Shown here one piece after another: positions 49,101-57,001 of a DNA stretch of 64,000 nucleotides. Location: positions 1-64,000 of the forward strand of contig DATLIX010000012.1 of assembly GCA_035539215.1 (NCBI GenBank), in the 5' to 3' direction. Under the pieces are notes generated by a model, which was not told the DNA's origin, ran no database searches, and saw only the letters and a program-made list of their open reading frames with translations. The DNA is from Dongia_B sp035539215. Its GTDB lineage: Bacteria; Pseudomonadota; Alphaproteobacteria; Dongiales; Dongiaceae. Numbering within the stretch: the stretch's first letter is position 1; every line of letters begins with the position of its first letter. The translations under genes and the position numbers were made by a program.

Positions 49101-49539
49101 CTTCAGCATCGATGCGATAGCTTGCCAGCCAATCCTGCGTGATCTTCGCCTTGATTTTGGCGATGGCCTGCAGTTGATGCAGCATCGTCTGTCGAGTGGC
49201 ATTGCGCTCCGTATCGTAGGTCGCCCATGCGGTCAGCGCGATGGCGGTGAAGAGGGCGAGGATAGCAGCGATCTGCGGCCAGGGTTGGCCCAGGGGCGCT
49301 CCTTCCAGAAACGGACGTTCTTTGATGAGATCACGATGGCCTGCGCGCCGCAAGGCAAGGAATAGTAAGGCGGTGGTGACGATGACGAAGATGATGCCCT
49401 TCGCCATGCCGAGATGGGCAATCACTTGCCCATCCAGAAGATGCGAGAGGAGAGAATCCGACAGGAAAATCCACAGCGCGGCGAAGACTGCGTAGCCGAC
49501 TGTCGCCTTGAAGATAAAGCTGGGGCGGTTGACTTTCAT
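46159..49539 (-). CDS. Membrane PAS-GGDEF-EAL cyclic-di-GMP protein
   Basis: A 1126-residue inner-membrane signalling protein. It has an N-terminal hydrophobic hairpin (about 8-75), a third segment near 105, a long periplasmic sensor region, a further segment near 400, then two PAS domains (about 440-690). A GGDEF domain with intact RLGGDEFVVLL lies near residue 767. An EAL domain with GVEALVRWL near 896 and DDFGTGYSSLAYLKRFPIDK follows. Both catalytic signatures are intact, so it may make or break cyclic-di-GMP. I start at the ATG at 49539, after gcaggattgccggc. Confidence 0.92.
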   Translation of the reverse strand: MKVNRPSFIFKATVGYAVFAALWIFLSDSLLSHLLDGQVIAHLGMAKGIIFVIVTTALLFLALRRAGHRDLIKERPFLEGAPLGQPWPQIAAILALFTAIALTAWATYDTERNATRQTMLHQLQAIAKIKAKITQDWLASYRIDAEELSHDPELISVMQSWQGSHSPADYQRLSDMLDANSRVHGVAYRSITLLTLNGETIVSKPDASSFALSPIRDWPAQIAAIAPILARGETAFIDLRRGPGSSSLHLTFIAPIMTKAAPIQPGANRPIAYVALDLAPQNYLFPTLLMLPLSSETAEIVLARREGDIIRYLYRSKFGHETAYDVTVPVNAPDLPVARFMRRGDEVMEGIDYRGMRVLAAVEPVPSTSWVLVAKIDRDEALAQIRVLGVATSVATLAGLIMIIGFVAYFWQRRRLHHALAEVAERRALQLAEEVFRETFEQAAIGIALLSPTGRWLKANGQFCVIFGLDQAKANAGELDGQQISTSWSPDRVVIERLTKGEIQHYFSEYRIEKPNDEDIWVDVTISLVRNDEGSPAYFVVSATNTTAKHKAVQALKSGEARLRQAATVFTSTHEGVVITDPHAQILAVNPAFCSITGYQEHELVGQNMRLLQSGRQDINFYRALWDAIAEHGFWQGEIWNRRKNGEVYAELLTISSVRDEEGKLTNFVGTFTDITRIKQSQSALEHLAHHDPLTDLPNRLLLVSRLEHAIIQSRRHQQKGAVLFLDLDHFKNINDSLGHPAGDELLLAVAKRLGRRLREADTLARLGGDEFVVLLEEISSPQSAAKVAQSLLDEFAEPFQLTQAQDVYISTSIGISIFPDDSNKPSELIQHADAALYQAKTDGRGIYRFYTTALTDAANARLAVERNLRRALERDEFVLHYQPLVSLGSRRVRGVEALVRWLRPEDGLIPPARFIPVAEETGIIVPLGEHILRMACTQMKAWLDQGIDIDTLAVNLSPRQFRCEELTQQVADVLRETGLPAHYLELEITEGALLGDTGENEQKLAALKALGLRVAIDDFGTGYSSLAYLKRFPIDKLKIDQSFVRDIPQDAADKEIAATIIAMGKNLRLEVLAEGVETEAQFEFLRGLGCDTAQGYLFSRPLPADELTSQLPRGAQPITPKRANS

Positions 49540-49991
49540 GCCGGCAATCCTGCGAAGGATGAGCAATTCTAGGTCACATTCGGCTAAAAAGCTTAATATA
49601 GCGCTGACGGGTTCGGTTTCGGCGGCGTCGGTATCCGACCGGCAGCAGTTTCGCACTGCACCATGACGGATACAGAAAGCGGGGGCGGAAGCGGCCCCGG
49701 CGAAAAATAAAGGACGAGCGCGATGCGAGGAGATGGGGCCAGCTCCTGGCTTCGGTCGCGATCACGTTTCGGCGGGGCAGGACCCGGGGGCCGGCAAGAC
49801 GGTTATTGCAATAGCCGGGGAAGTGATACGGCCAGCTGCATCCAGACGAAGCAGGCGAGGCCCACCAGCGATGACGCCGCGGCGCGCGCGACGCCCCTCA
49901 TGTCTCCGTTCACGATTGCAACGCATGCTGCGCTGCGGCACGTCTCGCTGAAACAGCGCTTTGCGAAGAATAGGGACCCTATGCTGACCAA
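49540..49991. other. Intergenic region
   Basis: About 450 bases between the GGDEF-EAL gene start and the small membrane gene at 49992. An AT-rich stretch (aaaagcttaatatagcg, about 49588-49605) may be the promoter for the signalling gene. A 32-codon leftward frame ending near 49803 has a hydrophobic core but no clear ribosome-binding site, and I do not call it. Confidence 0.4.
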
Positions 49992-50204
49992 TCAGCCCTG
50001 TGCCAGGGTCGTCGCCTTATTGTCGGTCGGACAATCAAACTTGTGATACCAACATCCTGCATGCCAGGCAAAAGCAGTAAGGGCCAGAAAGCAAAAAGCG
50101 AGGAAAGCCTGGCGGCGAATGCGCCACGTGCCAAAGAGAAAAATCGCCAGTAGCGATATGCAGAGGCCGCCCCCCGCGAGAACATCCCAGATGCTTGCAG
50201 ACAT
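49992..50204 (-). CDS. Small two-segment membrane protein
   Basis: A 70-residue protein, MSASIWDVLAGGGLCISLLA, then IFLFGTWRIRRQAFLAFCFL and ALTAFAWHAGCWYHKFDCPT. Two membrane segments are joined by a basic turn. The start at 50204 follows a purine-rich stretch (tgagaggcgcacc). No family was recognised. It lies downstream of the signal peptidase gene on the same strand after 170 bases. Confidence 0.5.
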   Translation of the reverse strand: MSASIWDVLAGGGLCISLLAIFLFGTWRIRRQAFLAFCFLALTAFAWHAGCWYHKFDCPTDNKATTLAQG

Positions 50205-50372
50205 GGTGCGCCTCTCAGGAATGCCCGAGCACTGTCCCATCTTCTGCTGCCATCCGATGTCAGTGCGATCGTCTCAGCACTCTAACAAGCTGCCTTGTAT
50301 TTCGGTTCCCGAGATTGTGCTGCGCCACCGGATAGTCGCTCCAAGATTGTCGGCCCATAGGCTGGTATATGG

Positions 50373-51242
50373 TTAATTGATCGCGCGACCGATCCGCGCC
50401 GGATGGTGCGACCACCAGATGAAGCTGGCGCTGCCAACGACCTGATCGCGCGGGACCAACCCGAACATGCGGCTGTCGACCGAATTATCGCGGTTGTCAC
50501 CCAGCACGAAGAAGGCGCCGTCCGGCACAGTCACGCTGGAAAAGGAGCGATAGGGATTATCGCTGCTCAGCTTGAGAATGAGCACGCGCCGACCGTCCGG
50601 CCAGATTTCTCGGTAGGGCGCCGCTGCCTTGAGATCGTCGCGCGTCAGGCCGGTTTCCTGCTCATCCACTTCCGCCTTCTGGGCTAGCGTATGGCCGTTG
50701 ATCGATAGAATGTCGTCGGTCATGGAAACCTCGTCACCCGGTATGGCGACCACACGTTTGATAAAGACGTGTCCCTCATGGTTGAACAAGATCACATCGC
50801 CGCGTTTGATCGCGCTGAGGCGCGCCGGATATGCATCTGCCAGGATGTAGTCGCCGACAGTGACGGTCTGCGTCATGCTCGCTGCCGGCACATAGAAGCT
50901 GCGAGTGGTCTTGCTGAAGATGTTTGGCCCGCCGAGCAGAAAAGAGCCCAGCCCAACGATCCCAATCACGGCAAGATAAATCCACCATCGATTGTAGGGC
51001 TGCAGGATGTAATTGTGCTGTCGCCCGGCCTGCCGCCAGGCATCGATGCCGCCCCACAACCACAGCAGCGGAAAGAAAATCACCACGAGAAAGGCGGCGC
51101 GGCCGAGGGGAAAGAGGTAAGTCGACGACAAAACCGCGTAGCAGAGCAGATAGATCGTAAAATACAGGCAGGCACGCCGGAGTTTGCCGGCATAAAGCTG
51201 GCCTAGGCCGGGGATGAAAGGCTGGCAATCACTGCCAGCCAA
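50373..51242 (-). CDS. lepB: Signal peptidase I
   Basis: A 289-residue type I leader peptidase with extra N-terminal membrane segments (about 24-68). Cleaves signal peptides of exported proteins at the periplasmic face. The catalytic dyad is Ser122 (in VPAASMTQT) and Lys162 (in FIKRVVAIPGD). The GDNRDNSVDSRMFG box E is present. A TTG start is proposed because an in-frame stop lies just upstream and no ATG is near. The GLGQLYAGKLRRA beginning resembles the TM2-like domain fused to some signal peptidases. A second, canonical lepB elsewhere is likely. Confidence 0.88.
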   Translation of the reverse strand: MAGSDCQPFIPGLGQLYAGKLRRACLYFTIYLLCYAVLSSTYLFPLGRAAFLVVIFFPLLWLWGGIDAWRQAGRQHNYILQPYNRWWIYLAVIGIVGLGSFLLGGPNIFSKTTRSFYVPAASMTQTVTVGDYILADAYPARLSAIKRGDVILFNHEGHVFIKRVVAIPGDEVSMTDDILSINGHTLAQKAEVDEQETGLTRDDLKAAAPYREIWPDGRRVLILKLSSDNPYRSFSSVTVPDGAFFVLGDNRDNSVDSRMFGLVPRDQVVGSASFIWWSHHPARIGRAIN

Positions 51243-51289
51243 CGCCGCCGGCGTCTATAGCGGAAGGGGGGTGTCGATGCCTGTTCCAA

Positions 51290-51375
51290 AACTGCGCTTT
51301 CGGACATTATGTCAATATACAACTATAACGCTATAAATACAAATAATATTAAAAAAATAGAAGTATATTTAACGG
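51290..51375. other. AT-rich island between lepB and the lactonase gene
   Basis: A sharply AT-rich stretch (ataaatacaaataatatta and following) in otherwise GC-rich host DNA. It could be the promoter region for lepB, or a protein-bound or transferred segment. No gene is seen. Confidence 0.5.
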
Positions 51376-51390
51376 CAGGATGTGACGAGC

Positions 51391-52260
51391 TCAGCCGGCG
51401 AAGGCCGCTGTCGGCAAGCCGACGACGCCCGGCTCGATCTCGAAAAAGCTGCCTGCGTGGGGTTCTTTGTGCAGTTGCTCCGGTGTCAGGCCGATGCGGG
51501 CCGAGGTGACGAACAGCCGGTCCAGCGCGTCGCCGGCAAAGCAGCAACTGGTGACCTGGGAAACGGGCAGGGGGATGAACCGCTCGCGCTTGCCGGTCGG
51601 ATCGAAACGGGCGATGCCCCAGCCACCCCAAAGGGCAACCCAAAGAAAACCCTCGGCATCGGTCGTCATGCCGTCAGGAGAGCCGTCCTCGGCCTCGAAA
51701 CGCGCGAAGACCCGCTTGTTCGCCAGCGTGCCGTCGGGCTTGACGTCGAACTGGTAGATCTCGTTGCGCAGGCTGTCGGTATGATAGACCAGCTTGCCGT
51801 CGGGACTGAAAGTCGGGCCATTGGCGCAGATGTAATCGCTATCGACCTGATGATAAGAGAAATCCGGATCGAGCCGATAGAAAGCGCCGCTCGCCGCCTT
51901 CTCGGCGTCGTCCATCGAGCCGAACCAGACCCGCCCGGCGGCATCGACCTTGGCATCGTTGAGGCGATTGCCCTGCAATTTCGGCTCGGGCTTGAAGCGC
52001 TCGCCAATGGAAAAGGGCGCCAGCGAGAGTTCGGCGACGAAATTGCGGAAGCCGGCAACGAAGCCCGGCTGGTCGCGCCGCTCGACAATCCAGCCGATAT
52101 AATCCGGCATGGTCCAGCTCTGCTGGCGGCCGTCGAAACCGTAGCGATGCAGCATGCAGCCTTTGATGTCGACCCAATAGACCGCTTGATCGCGGGCTGA
52201 CCAAAGCGGCCCTTCGCCAAGAACCGAACGGATATCCCAAACCAGATTTGCTTCGCTCAT
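51391..52260 (-). CDS. SMP-30/gluconolactonase family sugar lactonase
   Basis: A 289-residue six-bladed beta-propeller. VLGEGPLWSARDQAVYWVDI holds the metal-binding Glu, and GNRLNDAKVDAAGRVWFGSM, NGPTFSPDGKLVYHTDS and PDGMTTDAEGFLWVALWGG hold the conserved Asn/Asp ligands. It hydrolyses sugar-acid lactones made by the neighbouring dehydrogenase. The ATG at 52260 follows aaggggaggcgctg. It is last in the leftward regulator-dehydrogenase-lactonase operon, 55 bases after the SDR gene. Confidence 0.9.
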   Translation of the reverse strand: MSEANLVWDIRSVLGEGPLWSARDQAVYWVDIKGCMLHRYGFDGRQQSWTMPDYIGWIVERRDQPGFVAGFRNFVAELSLAPFSIGERFKPEPKLQGNRLNDAKVDAAGRVWFGSMDDAEKAASGAFYRLDPDFSYHQVDSDYICANGPTFSPDGKLVYHTDSLRNEIYQFDVKPDGTLANKRVFARFEAEDGSPDGMTTDAEGFLWVALWGGWGIARFDPTGKRERFIPLPVSQVTSCCFAGDALDRLFVTSARIGLTPEQLHKEPHAGSFFEIEPGVVGLPTAAFAG

Positions 52261-52315
52261 CAGCGCCTCCCCTTGCGCCTCTTGCCGTCCCGCCAGGGCG
52301 GCATCGTGCCATGCT

Positions 52316-53095
52316 TCAGACCCAGCCACCATCGACGATGAACTGCTGTGCGGTGCACATTTCCGAATCCTTTGAGGCCAGGAACAGGACCATGCGCGCG
52401 AGGTCGACCGGCATGACCCGCGCCTTGGTGCATTGATTGGCCTCGATTTCCCGTTCGCCAGCCTCGTCCAGCCAGAGTTTCATCTGGCGCTCCGTCATCA
52501 CCCAGCCCGGCACCACCGTGTTGACCCGGATGCCGTCCGGACCCAGTTCGCGGGCGAAGCTGCGCGTCAGGCCATGGATGGCCGCCTTGGCGGAGGTATA
52601 GGCCGGCATGCCCGGCGTCGACTTCATCCAGCTGATCGAACCGAAATTGATGATCGAGCCGCCGCCATTGCGCTGCATGCCCGGCGCCACGGCTTGAATG
52701 GCAAAGAAGAGCGGCCGCAGATTGATCGCCATGCGGTCGTCCCAGTAATCGGGCGTCACCTCGCGCCAGTCATGGCGCGTATCGCTGGCCGCATTGTTCA
52801 CCAGCACTCCGACATCCCCCAAGGCCGAGTTTGCCTGCGCCACTGCTTTTTGCAGTGCAGCGACGTCGCGAATATCGCAGGGGATGAAAAACGGGCGCGC
52901 ACCGTATTGCGTCTGCAGCTGATCGCATAGGGCCGTGCTGGCGGCTTCCTCGATATCGATGAAAGCCACCTTGCTGCCCTGATCCAGGAAGGATTCCACG
53001 ATCGCCGCGCCGATGCCGGTTCCGCCGCCGGTGATGAAGACCGTCTTGTCCTTCAGACTGGGGTGCCGTGCATATGCAGCCAGCTCCATAGCCAT
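52316..53095 (-). CDS. SDR-family sugar dehydrogenase
   Basis: A 259-residue short-chain dehydrogenase. TGGGTGIG (22-29) binds NAD(P), NNAA is at 100-103, and the Ser153/155, Tyr166 and Lys170 (YTSAK) triad is intact. The family includes aldose 1-dehydrogenases. With a lactonase, a 2-keto-3-deoxygalactonate kinase and an aldolase in the same locus, oxidation of galactose, fucose or arabinose to a lactone is the likely reaction. The substrate is inferred. Confidence 0.88.
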   Translation of the reverse strand: MAMELAAYARHPSLKDKTVFITGGGTGIGAAIVESFLDQGSKVAFIDIEEAASTALCDQLQTQYGARPFFIPCDIRDVAALQKAVAQANSALGDVGVLVNNAASDTRHDWREVTPDYWDDRMAINLRPLFFAIQAVAPGMQRNGGGSIINFGSISWMKSTPGMPAYTSAKAAIHGLTRSFARELGPDGIRVNTVVPGWVMTERQMKLWLDEAGEREIEANQCTKARVMPVDLARMVLFLASKDSEMCTAQQFIVDGGWV

Positions 53096-53164
53096 GCTCC
53101 TTCTACCGCCCGAGTCTGCCTTGCCCGGCAGAGTCGGGGCAATGTGTTGAAAAGGAAAGGAGGG

Positions 53165-53917
53165 TCACGATTTTCCGGTGGCGCGATCCGTCGGGGCGCC
53201 ACCGCGGGCGAGGCCGATGACCCGGTTGGTGTCGCCCAGCAGCTTGCGGACGGCACGGCGGGCAGCCTCCGGCCGCCGTTGCCGGATCGCCACCAGGATA
53301 TGTTCGTGCAGCGGCAGGGCGCTGCGGAAATCCTCGTTGTGACGCGTGGTCCAGTCGAACATGTTGCCGAGCGCGGATTCGATGACGAAACCGAGCGGCA
53401 CCAGTAATTCGTTGCCGGCGGCAAACAGGATAGCCAGATGGAAGCGCACGTCGGCGGCATTCCAATCCGGAAAGGATTGGGAATCGCGCATGCCGTTATA
53501 GGCGGCCTCGATCTCCGCGAACTGCGCCTCGGTATGATTTTCCGCCGCCAGGGCCGCCGCTTCCGGCTCCAGAATCTGCCGCAGCTGCTGCATATTGGCG
53601 AGGAAGTGGTGCTGATCGGCGGCCGCGCAGTACCAGACGAGGACATCGCGGTCGAGCAGGTTCCACGCATCGCGCGGCTGCACCCGCGAACCAATCTTCG
53701 GCCGTGAAACGATCAGTCCCTTGGCCGCCAGCATCTTGATCGCCTCGCGCACCGCGGTGCGGCTGACGCCGTACGCGCGGCACCATTCCGCCTCGTTGGG
53801 CAGCAGCGTCCCGGGAGCAAATTCTCCCTTCAGGATGCGCGCGCCGATATCCTGGGCGACGCTGTGATGCAGGCTGTTTCCCCGCCGAGACCGCGTGATT
53901 TTTGGTTGCTTTTGCAT
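53165..53917 (-). CDS. GntR-family (FCD) transcription regulator
   Basis: A 250-residue regulator. The N-terminal winged helix is HHSVAQDIGARILKGEFAPG, TLLPNEAEWCRAYGVSRTAV and REAIKMLAAKGLIVSRPKIG. The FCD ligand domain (about 95-235) has the metal-site His residues in VRFHLAIL and ALPLHEHILVAI. It probably represses both arms of the sugar-acid locus until an inducer binds. The start at 53917 follows ggaagggcc. It diverges from the transporter genes, with palindromes between. Confidence 0.88.
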   Translation of the reverse strand: MQKQPKITRSRRGNSLHHSVAQDIGARILKGEFAPGTLLPNEAEWCRAYGVSRTAVREAIKMLAAKGLIVSRPKIGSRVQPRDAWNLLDRDVLVWYCAAADQHHFLANMQQLRQILEPEAAALAAENHTEAQFAEIEAAYNGMRDSQSFPDWNAADVRFHLAILFAAGNELLVPLGFVIESALGNMFDWTTRHNEDFRSALPLHEHILVAIRQRRPEAARRAVRKLLGDTNRVIGLARGGAPTDRATGKS

Positions 53918-53958
53918 GGCCCTTCCAGTCCGCGCCACTTTACCATGGCCTGTTTTCA

Positions 53959-54004
53959 TTTGTAATACAAAACGGCATTGCTGCCTTGTTTTTTGTATGA
54001 TAAA
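53959..54004. promoter_or_regulatory. Probable GntR operators
   Basis: TTTGTAATACAAA (53959-53971) is a perfect 13-bp palindrome. A degenerate copy, TTTGTATGATAAA, lies at 53992-54004, three helical turns away. Both sit in the divergent region between the regulator and the transporter operon, as expected for FCD regulators. Binding is inferred. Confidence 0.6.
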
Positions 54005-54105
54005 ACGCCGCTGTTTCAAACAAGATCCGGTTTCCGACAACGGATCACAAAAGATCCGGCGAGGCGAAACCATCGTCAGGCAAGATATATACGGGAGGCG
54101 CTCAG

Positions 54106-55107
54106 ATGAAAAAACTCATGATAGCGGCCGGCAGCCTTTTGCTGTCGTCGATGACGTTGGCCTTGGCACCACAGGCGGCCCATGCCGATGTTGATGGCGG
54201 CTGCGCCGGCAAGAAATTCGTCTTTTTCCCCGGTGGCGGCGAAGGCGATACCTTCGCCTCGATCGTCTATCGCGGCGCGCAGCTGGCGCAGAAGCAGACC
54301 GGCTGCCACGTCGATTATGTGTGGTCGGACTGGAATCCGGAAAAGATGGTGGCCCAGTTCAAGGAGCAGATCGCGCGCAAGCCGACCGGCATTTCCATCA
54401 TGGGACATCCGGGTGAGGGCGCTCTCTCCAAGCTGATCGATGAGGCGCGCGCTCAGGGTATCCTCGTCACCACCGCCAATGTCGACCTGCCTGACAGCGA
54501 AGCCAAATACAAAGGCGATGGCATGGGCTATGTCGGCCAGAAGCTCTATCCCTCGGGCGAAATGCTCGGCAACGCCGTCTTCGATATCTGCAAGCTGAAA
54601 TCCGGCGACAAGGCCCTGGTCTGGGGCTTGATGGGCCAGCAGGGCCGCGGCGAGCGCACCAAAGGCGTGGTCGAGGCGTTGAAGGCCAAGGGCATCGATG
54701 TTCAGTATCTGGAAATCTCCGATGCGGTGAACAAGGATCCGTCGCAGGGCGTGCCGGTCTTCTCGGCCTATTTCCAGAAGAATCCCGATACCAAGGCGGT
54801 GGTTACCGATCACGGCACGCTGACGGCGACCATCCCGCTCTATTTCAAGAACGCCAATGCCGACAAGGACAAGGTGTGCGGCGCCGGCTTCGATCTCTCG
54901 GCGCCGACTGCCCAGGCGATCAAGACCGGCTATGTGAAGGCGGTGCTCGATCAGCAACCCTTCCTGCAGGGCTATCTGCCGATCCTGCAGATGTATCTGA
55001 CGACCAAATTCGGCTTTGCCGGCTTCGACGTTGATACCGGTGCCGCGATCATCAGCAGCGCCAATATCGATGCCGTTGCGCCGCTTGCCAAAGAAGGCAT
55101 CCGCTAA
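54106..55107 (+). CDS. Periplasmic sugar-binding protein of an ABC importer
   Basis: A 333-residue type 1 periplasmic binding protein with a signal peptide (MKKLMIAAGSLLLSSMTLAL, cleavage after AHA at 27). The body (KKFVFFPGGGEGDTFASIVY, GISIMGHPGEGALSKLIDEA, VVTDHGTLTATIPLYFKN) matches ribose/galactose-type CUT2 binding proteins. It delivers a sugar to the ATPase and permease encoded next. A 13-bp hairpin follows its stop and may lift its level above theirs. Confidence 0.9.
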   Translation: MKKLMIAAGSLLLSSMTLALAPQAAHADVDGGCAGKKFVFFPGGGEGDTFASIVYRGAQLAQKQTGCHVDYVWSDWNPEKMVAQFKEQIARKPTGISIMGHPGEGALSKLIDEARAQGILVTTANVDLPDSEAKYKGDGMGYVGQKLYPSGEMLGNAVFDICKLKSGDKALVWGLMGQQGRGERTKGVVEALKAKGIDVQYLEISDAVNKDPSQGVPVFSAYFQKNPDTKAVVTDHGTLTATIPLYFKNANADKDKVCGAGFDLSAPTAQAIKTGYVKAVLDQQPFLQGYLPILQMYLTTKFGFAGFDVDTGAAIISSANIDAVAPLAKEGIR

Positions 55108-55118
55108 CTTCCTTTGCA

Positions 55119-55153
55119 GGACCTGCCGCCGCTGACCCTCCGGCGGCAGGTCC
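55119..55153 (+). terminator. Intercistronic hairpin after the binding protein gene
   Basis: GGACCTGCCGCCG pairs exactly with CGGCGGCAGGTCC (13 bp) around a 9-base loop. There is only a weak T tract (GCTCTTTCC). It is probably a partial terminator or mRNA-protecting structure, giving more binding protein than ATPase. Confidence 0.7.
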
Positions 55154-55279
55154 GCTCTTTCCGCGCTCCGATAGACAGTCAGCCACGCTCCGGTCAGGGC
55201 AGATGCTAGACCCGGTCGCGAACTGACGTGGATATCGCAGCGGCCACCAGATAGAAGCAGGGCGATAGAGAGTACGACA

Positions 55280-56041
55280 GTGACAGATCCACTTCTGCAG
55301 CTTAACGGCATCAAGCTTGCCTTCGGACGCCTCAATGTCCTCAAGGGCGTCAGTTTCGAGATCTATCCCGGGGAGATCGTTGCACTGGTCGGCGACAATG
55401 GTGCCGGCAAGTCGTCGCTGATCAAGGTCATTACCGGCGTGCATCATCCCAGTGCCGGCGAAATCCTTTTCAAAGGCCAGAAGATAACGCTCACCTCTGT
55501 CAAGCGCTCACGCGAGCTCGGCATCGAGACGGTGTATCAGGAACGCGCGCTGGCCGATCAGCAGGAATTGTGGCGCAACGTTTTCGTCGGCCGCGAGTTG
55601 ACGACGGGTCTGGGCTTTCTCGATATCAAGCGGCAGAAGGAAGAGACGAGGCGCCTGCTGCGCGACTACATGGGCTTCACCTCCGAAGTCATCAATGTCG
55701 ATTCCGAAGTGAGAGGCTTGTCCGGCGGCGAGAAGCAGGGCGTCGCCATCGCCCGCGCGCTCTATTTCAACGCGGAGCTGATCATCCTCGACGAGCCGAC
55801 TACCGGCCTTGCACTTTCGGAGCAGCGCAAGGTGCTCGATTTCATCCGCAATATCCGTGATAAGGGCAAGTCGGCGATCTTCATCGATCACAACATCTTC
55901 CACGTCCATGACGTGGCCGACCGTTTCATCATCCTCGACAAGGGCCAGGTGGCAGCCCAGTTCACCAAGGCCGAGATCTCGCGCGATCAGCTGATCGACA
56001 TGATGGTCGAATTGCATCAGAAGGGGGCGATCGCATCATGA
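55280..56041 (+). CDS. Sugar ABC transporter ATP-binding protein
   Basis: A 253-residue single-domain ATPase. Walker A is GDNGAGKSS (38-46), the signature is LSGGEKQ (147-153), Walker B is LIILDEP (Glu172) and the switch His is in IFIDHN. It is half the size of the usual two-domain CUT2 ATPases and resembles FrcA-type fructose/ribose importers of rhizobia. Starts with GTG; its end overlaps the permease ATG (ATGA). Confidence 0.92.
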   Translation: MTDPLLQLNGIKLAFGRLNVLKGVSFEIYPGEIVALVGDNGAGKSSLIKVITGVHHPSAGEILFKGQKITLTSVKRSRELGIETVYQERALADQQELWRNVFVGRELTTGLGFLDIKRQKEETRRLLRDYMGFTSEVINVDSEVRGLSGGEKQGVAIARALYFNAELIILDEPTTGLALSEQRKVLDFIRNIRDKGKSAIFIDHNIFHVHDVADRFIILDKGQVAAQFTKAEISRDQLIDMMVELHQKGAIAS

Positions 56042-57000
56042 CCGCGCAACAGTTTTTGACCCGCAACCGCATTCCGGTCGTGGTGACGGCGATCTGCGCG
56101 CTGCTTTTCCTGGTCTATATCATCGGCGCGCCGGAGGTCTTTCTCGATTCCGGCATCTATGCCGCCTTGATGGGAACAATCGCCTTTTCCGGCATTCTCG
56201 CGGTGGCGGCGACGTTCATCGTCACCCTGGGCGAGATCGATCTGAGCTTTCCGTCGATCATGGGCCTCAGCGCCTATGTCTTTGCCTATCTCTATTCCAA
56301 CGAGGTCAATTTCATCCTGGCGGCGCTCGCCTGCATGGCGGTCGGCCTGGTGCTCGGCTGGTTCAACGGCGTCGTCATCACCAAGCTGCGCGTGCCGTCG
56401 ATCGTGCTGACGATCGGCACCATGTTCCTGTGGCGCGGCCTCATTCAGGTCCTGGTACAGGGGCAAAGCATTTCCCTGTTCGAAATGGACGGCACCATCT
56501 GGAACAGCCTGCTGGTTGGCAAGATCGGCGGCTACCTGCCGGCGCAATTCGTCTGGTTTCTGGCAATCGCCATCGGCCTCGGCCTGGTCTATCGCAAGCA
56601 CCGTTTCGGCAGCCACGTGCTCTTCGTCGGCGACAACGCGGTTAGCGCCCGCATGGTCGGGATCGATACGGATATGGTGAAGATCAAGTGCTTCATGCTG
56701 ATGGGCTTCATGGCGGCGATCGCCGGCCTGCTCAGCCTGGCTTTCAACCAATCCTTTTTCCCCAGCCATGGCGACAGCATGCTGTTGCCGACCCTGGCGG
56801 CGGTCTTTATCGGCGGCACCTCGGTCTTCGGCGGCAAGGGTACCATCTGGGGCACCTTCATGGGCGTGCTGATCATGGGCTCGCTGGAGACCGGAATTGT
56901 CTCGCTGGGGCTCACCGGTTTCTGGTATCAGTTCATTGCTGGGCTGACCATTGTCGCCTCGGTGGTTACCTATGCCCTGCTGCTGAAGAAGGTCGGTTGA
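56038..57000 (+). CDS. Sugar ABC transporter permease
   Basis: A 320-residue CUT2-type permease with about 8-10 membrane segments. The family sequence LGEIDLSFPSIMGLSAYVFA (compare GGIDLSVG in RbsC), VPSIVLTIGTMFLWRGL, and the C-terminal GGTSVFGGKGTIWGTFMGVL are clear. It pairs with the preceding ATPase, and two copies would form the channel. It is separated by one base from the AraD1 gene. Confidence 0.92.
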   Translation: MTAQQFLTRNRIPVVVTAICALLFLVYIIGAPEVFLDSGIYAALMGTIAFSGILAVAATFIVTLGEIDLSFPSIMGLSAYVFAYLYSNEVNFILAALACMAVGLVLGWFNGVVITKLRVPSIVLTIGTMFLWRGLIQVLVQGQSISLFEMDGTIWNSLLVGKIGGYLPAQFVWFLAIAIGLGLVYRKHRFGSHVLFVGDNAVSARMVGIDTDMVKIKCFMLMGFMAAIAGLLSLAFNQSFFPSHGDSMLLPTLAAVFIGGTSVFGGKGTIWGTFMGVLIMGSLETGIVSLGLTGFWYQFIAGLTIVASVVTYALLLKKVG

Positions 57001-57001
57001 A

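Noticed and set aside
54076..55344. 422-codon leftward frame opposite the sugar-binding protein
   Set aside because: It is antisense to a clear periplasmic binding protein and crosses its intercistronic hairpin. No family pattern.
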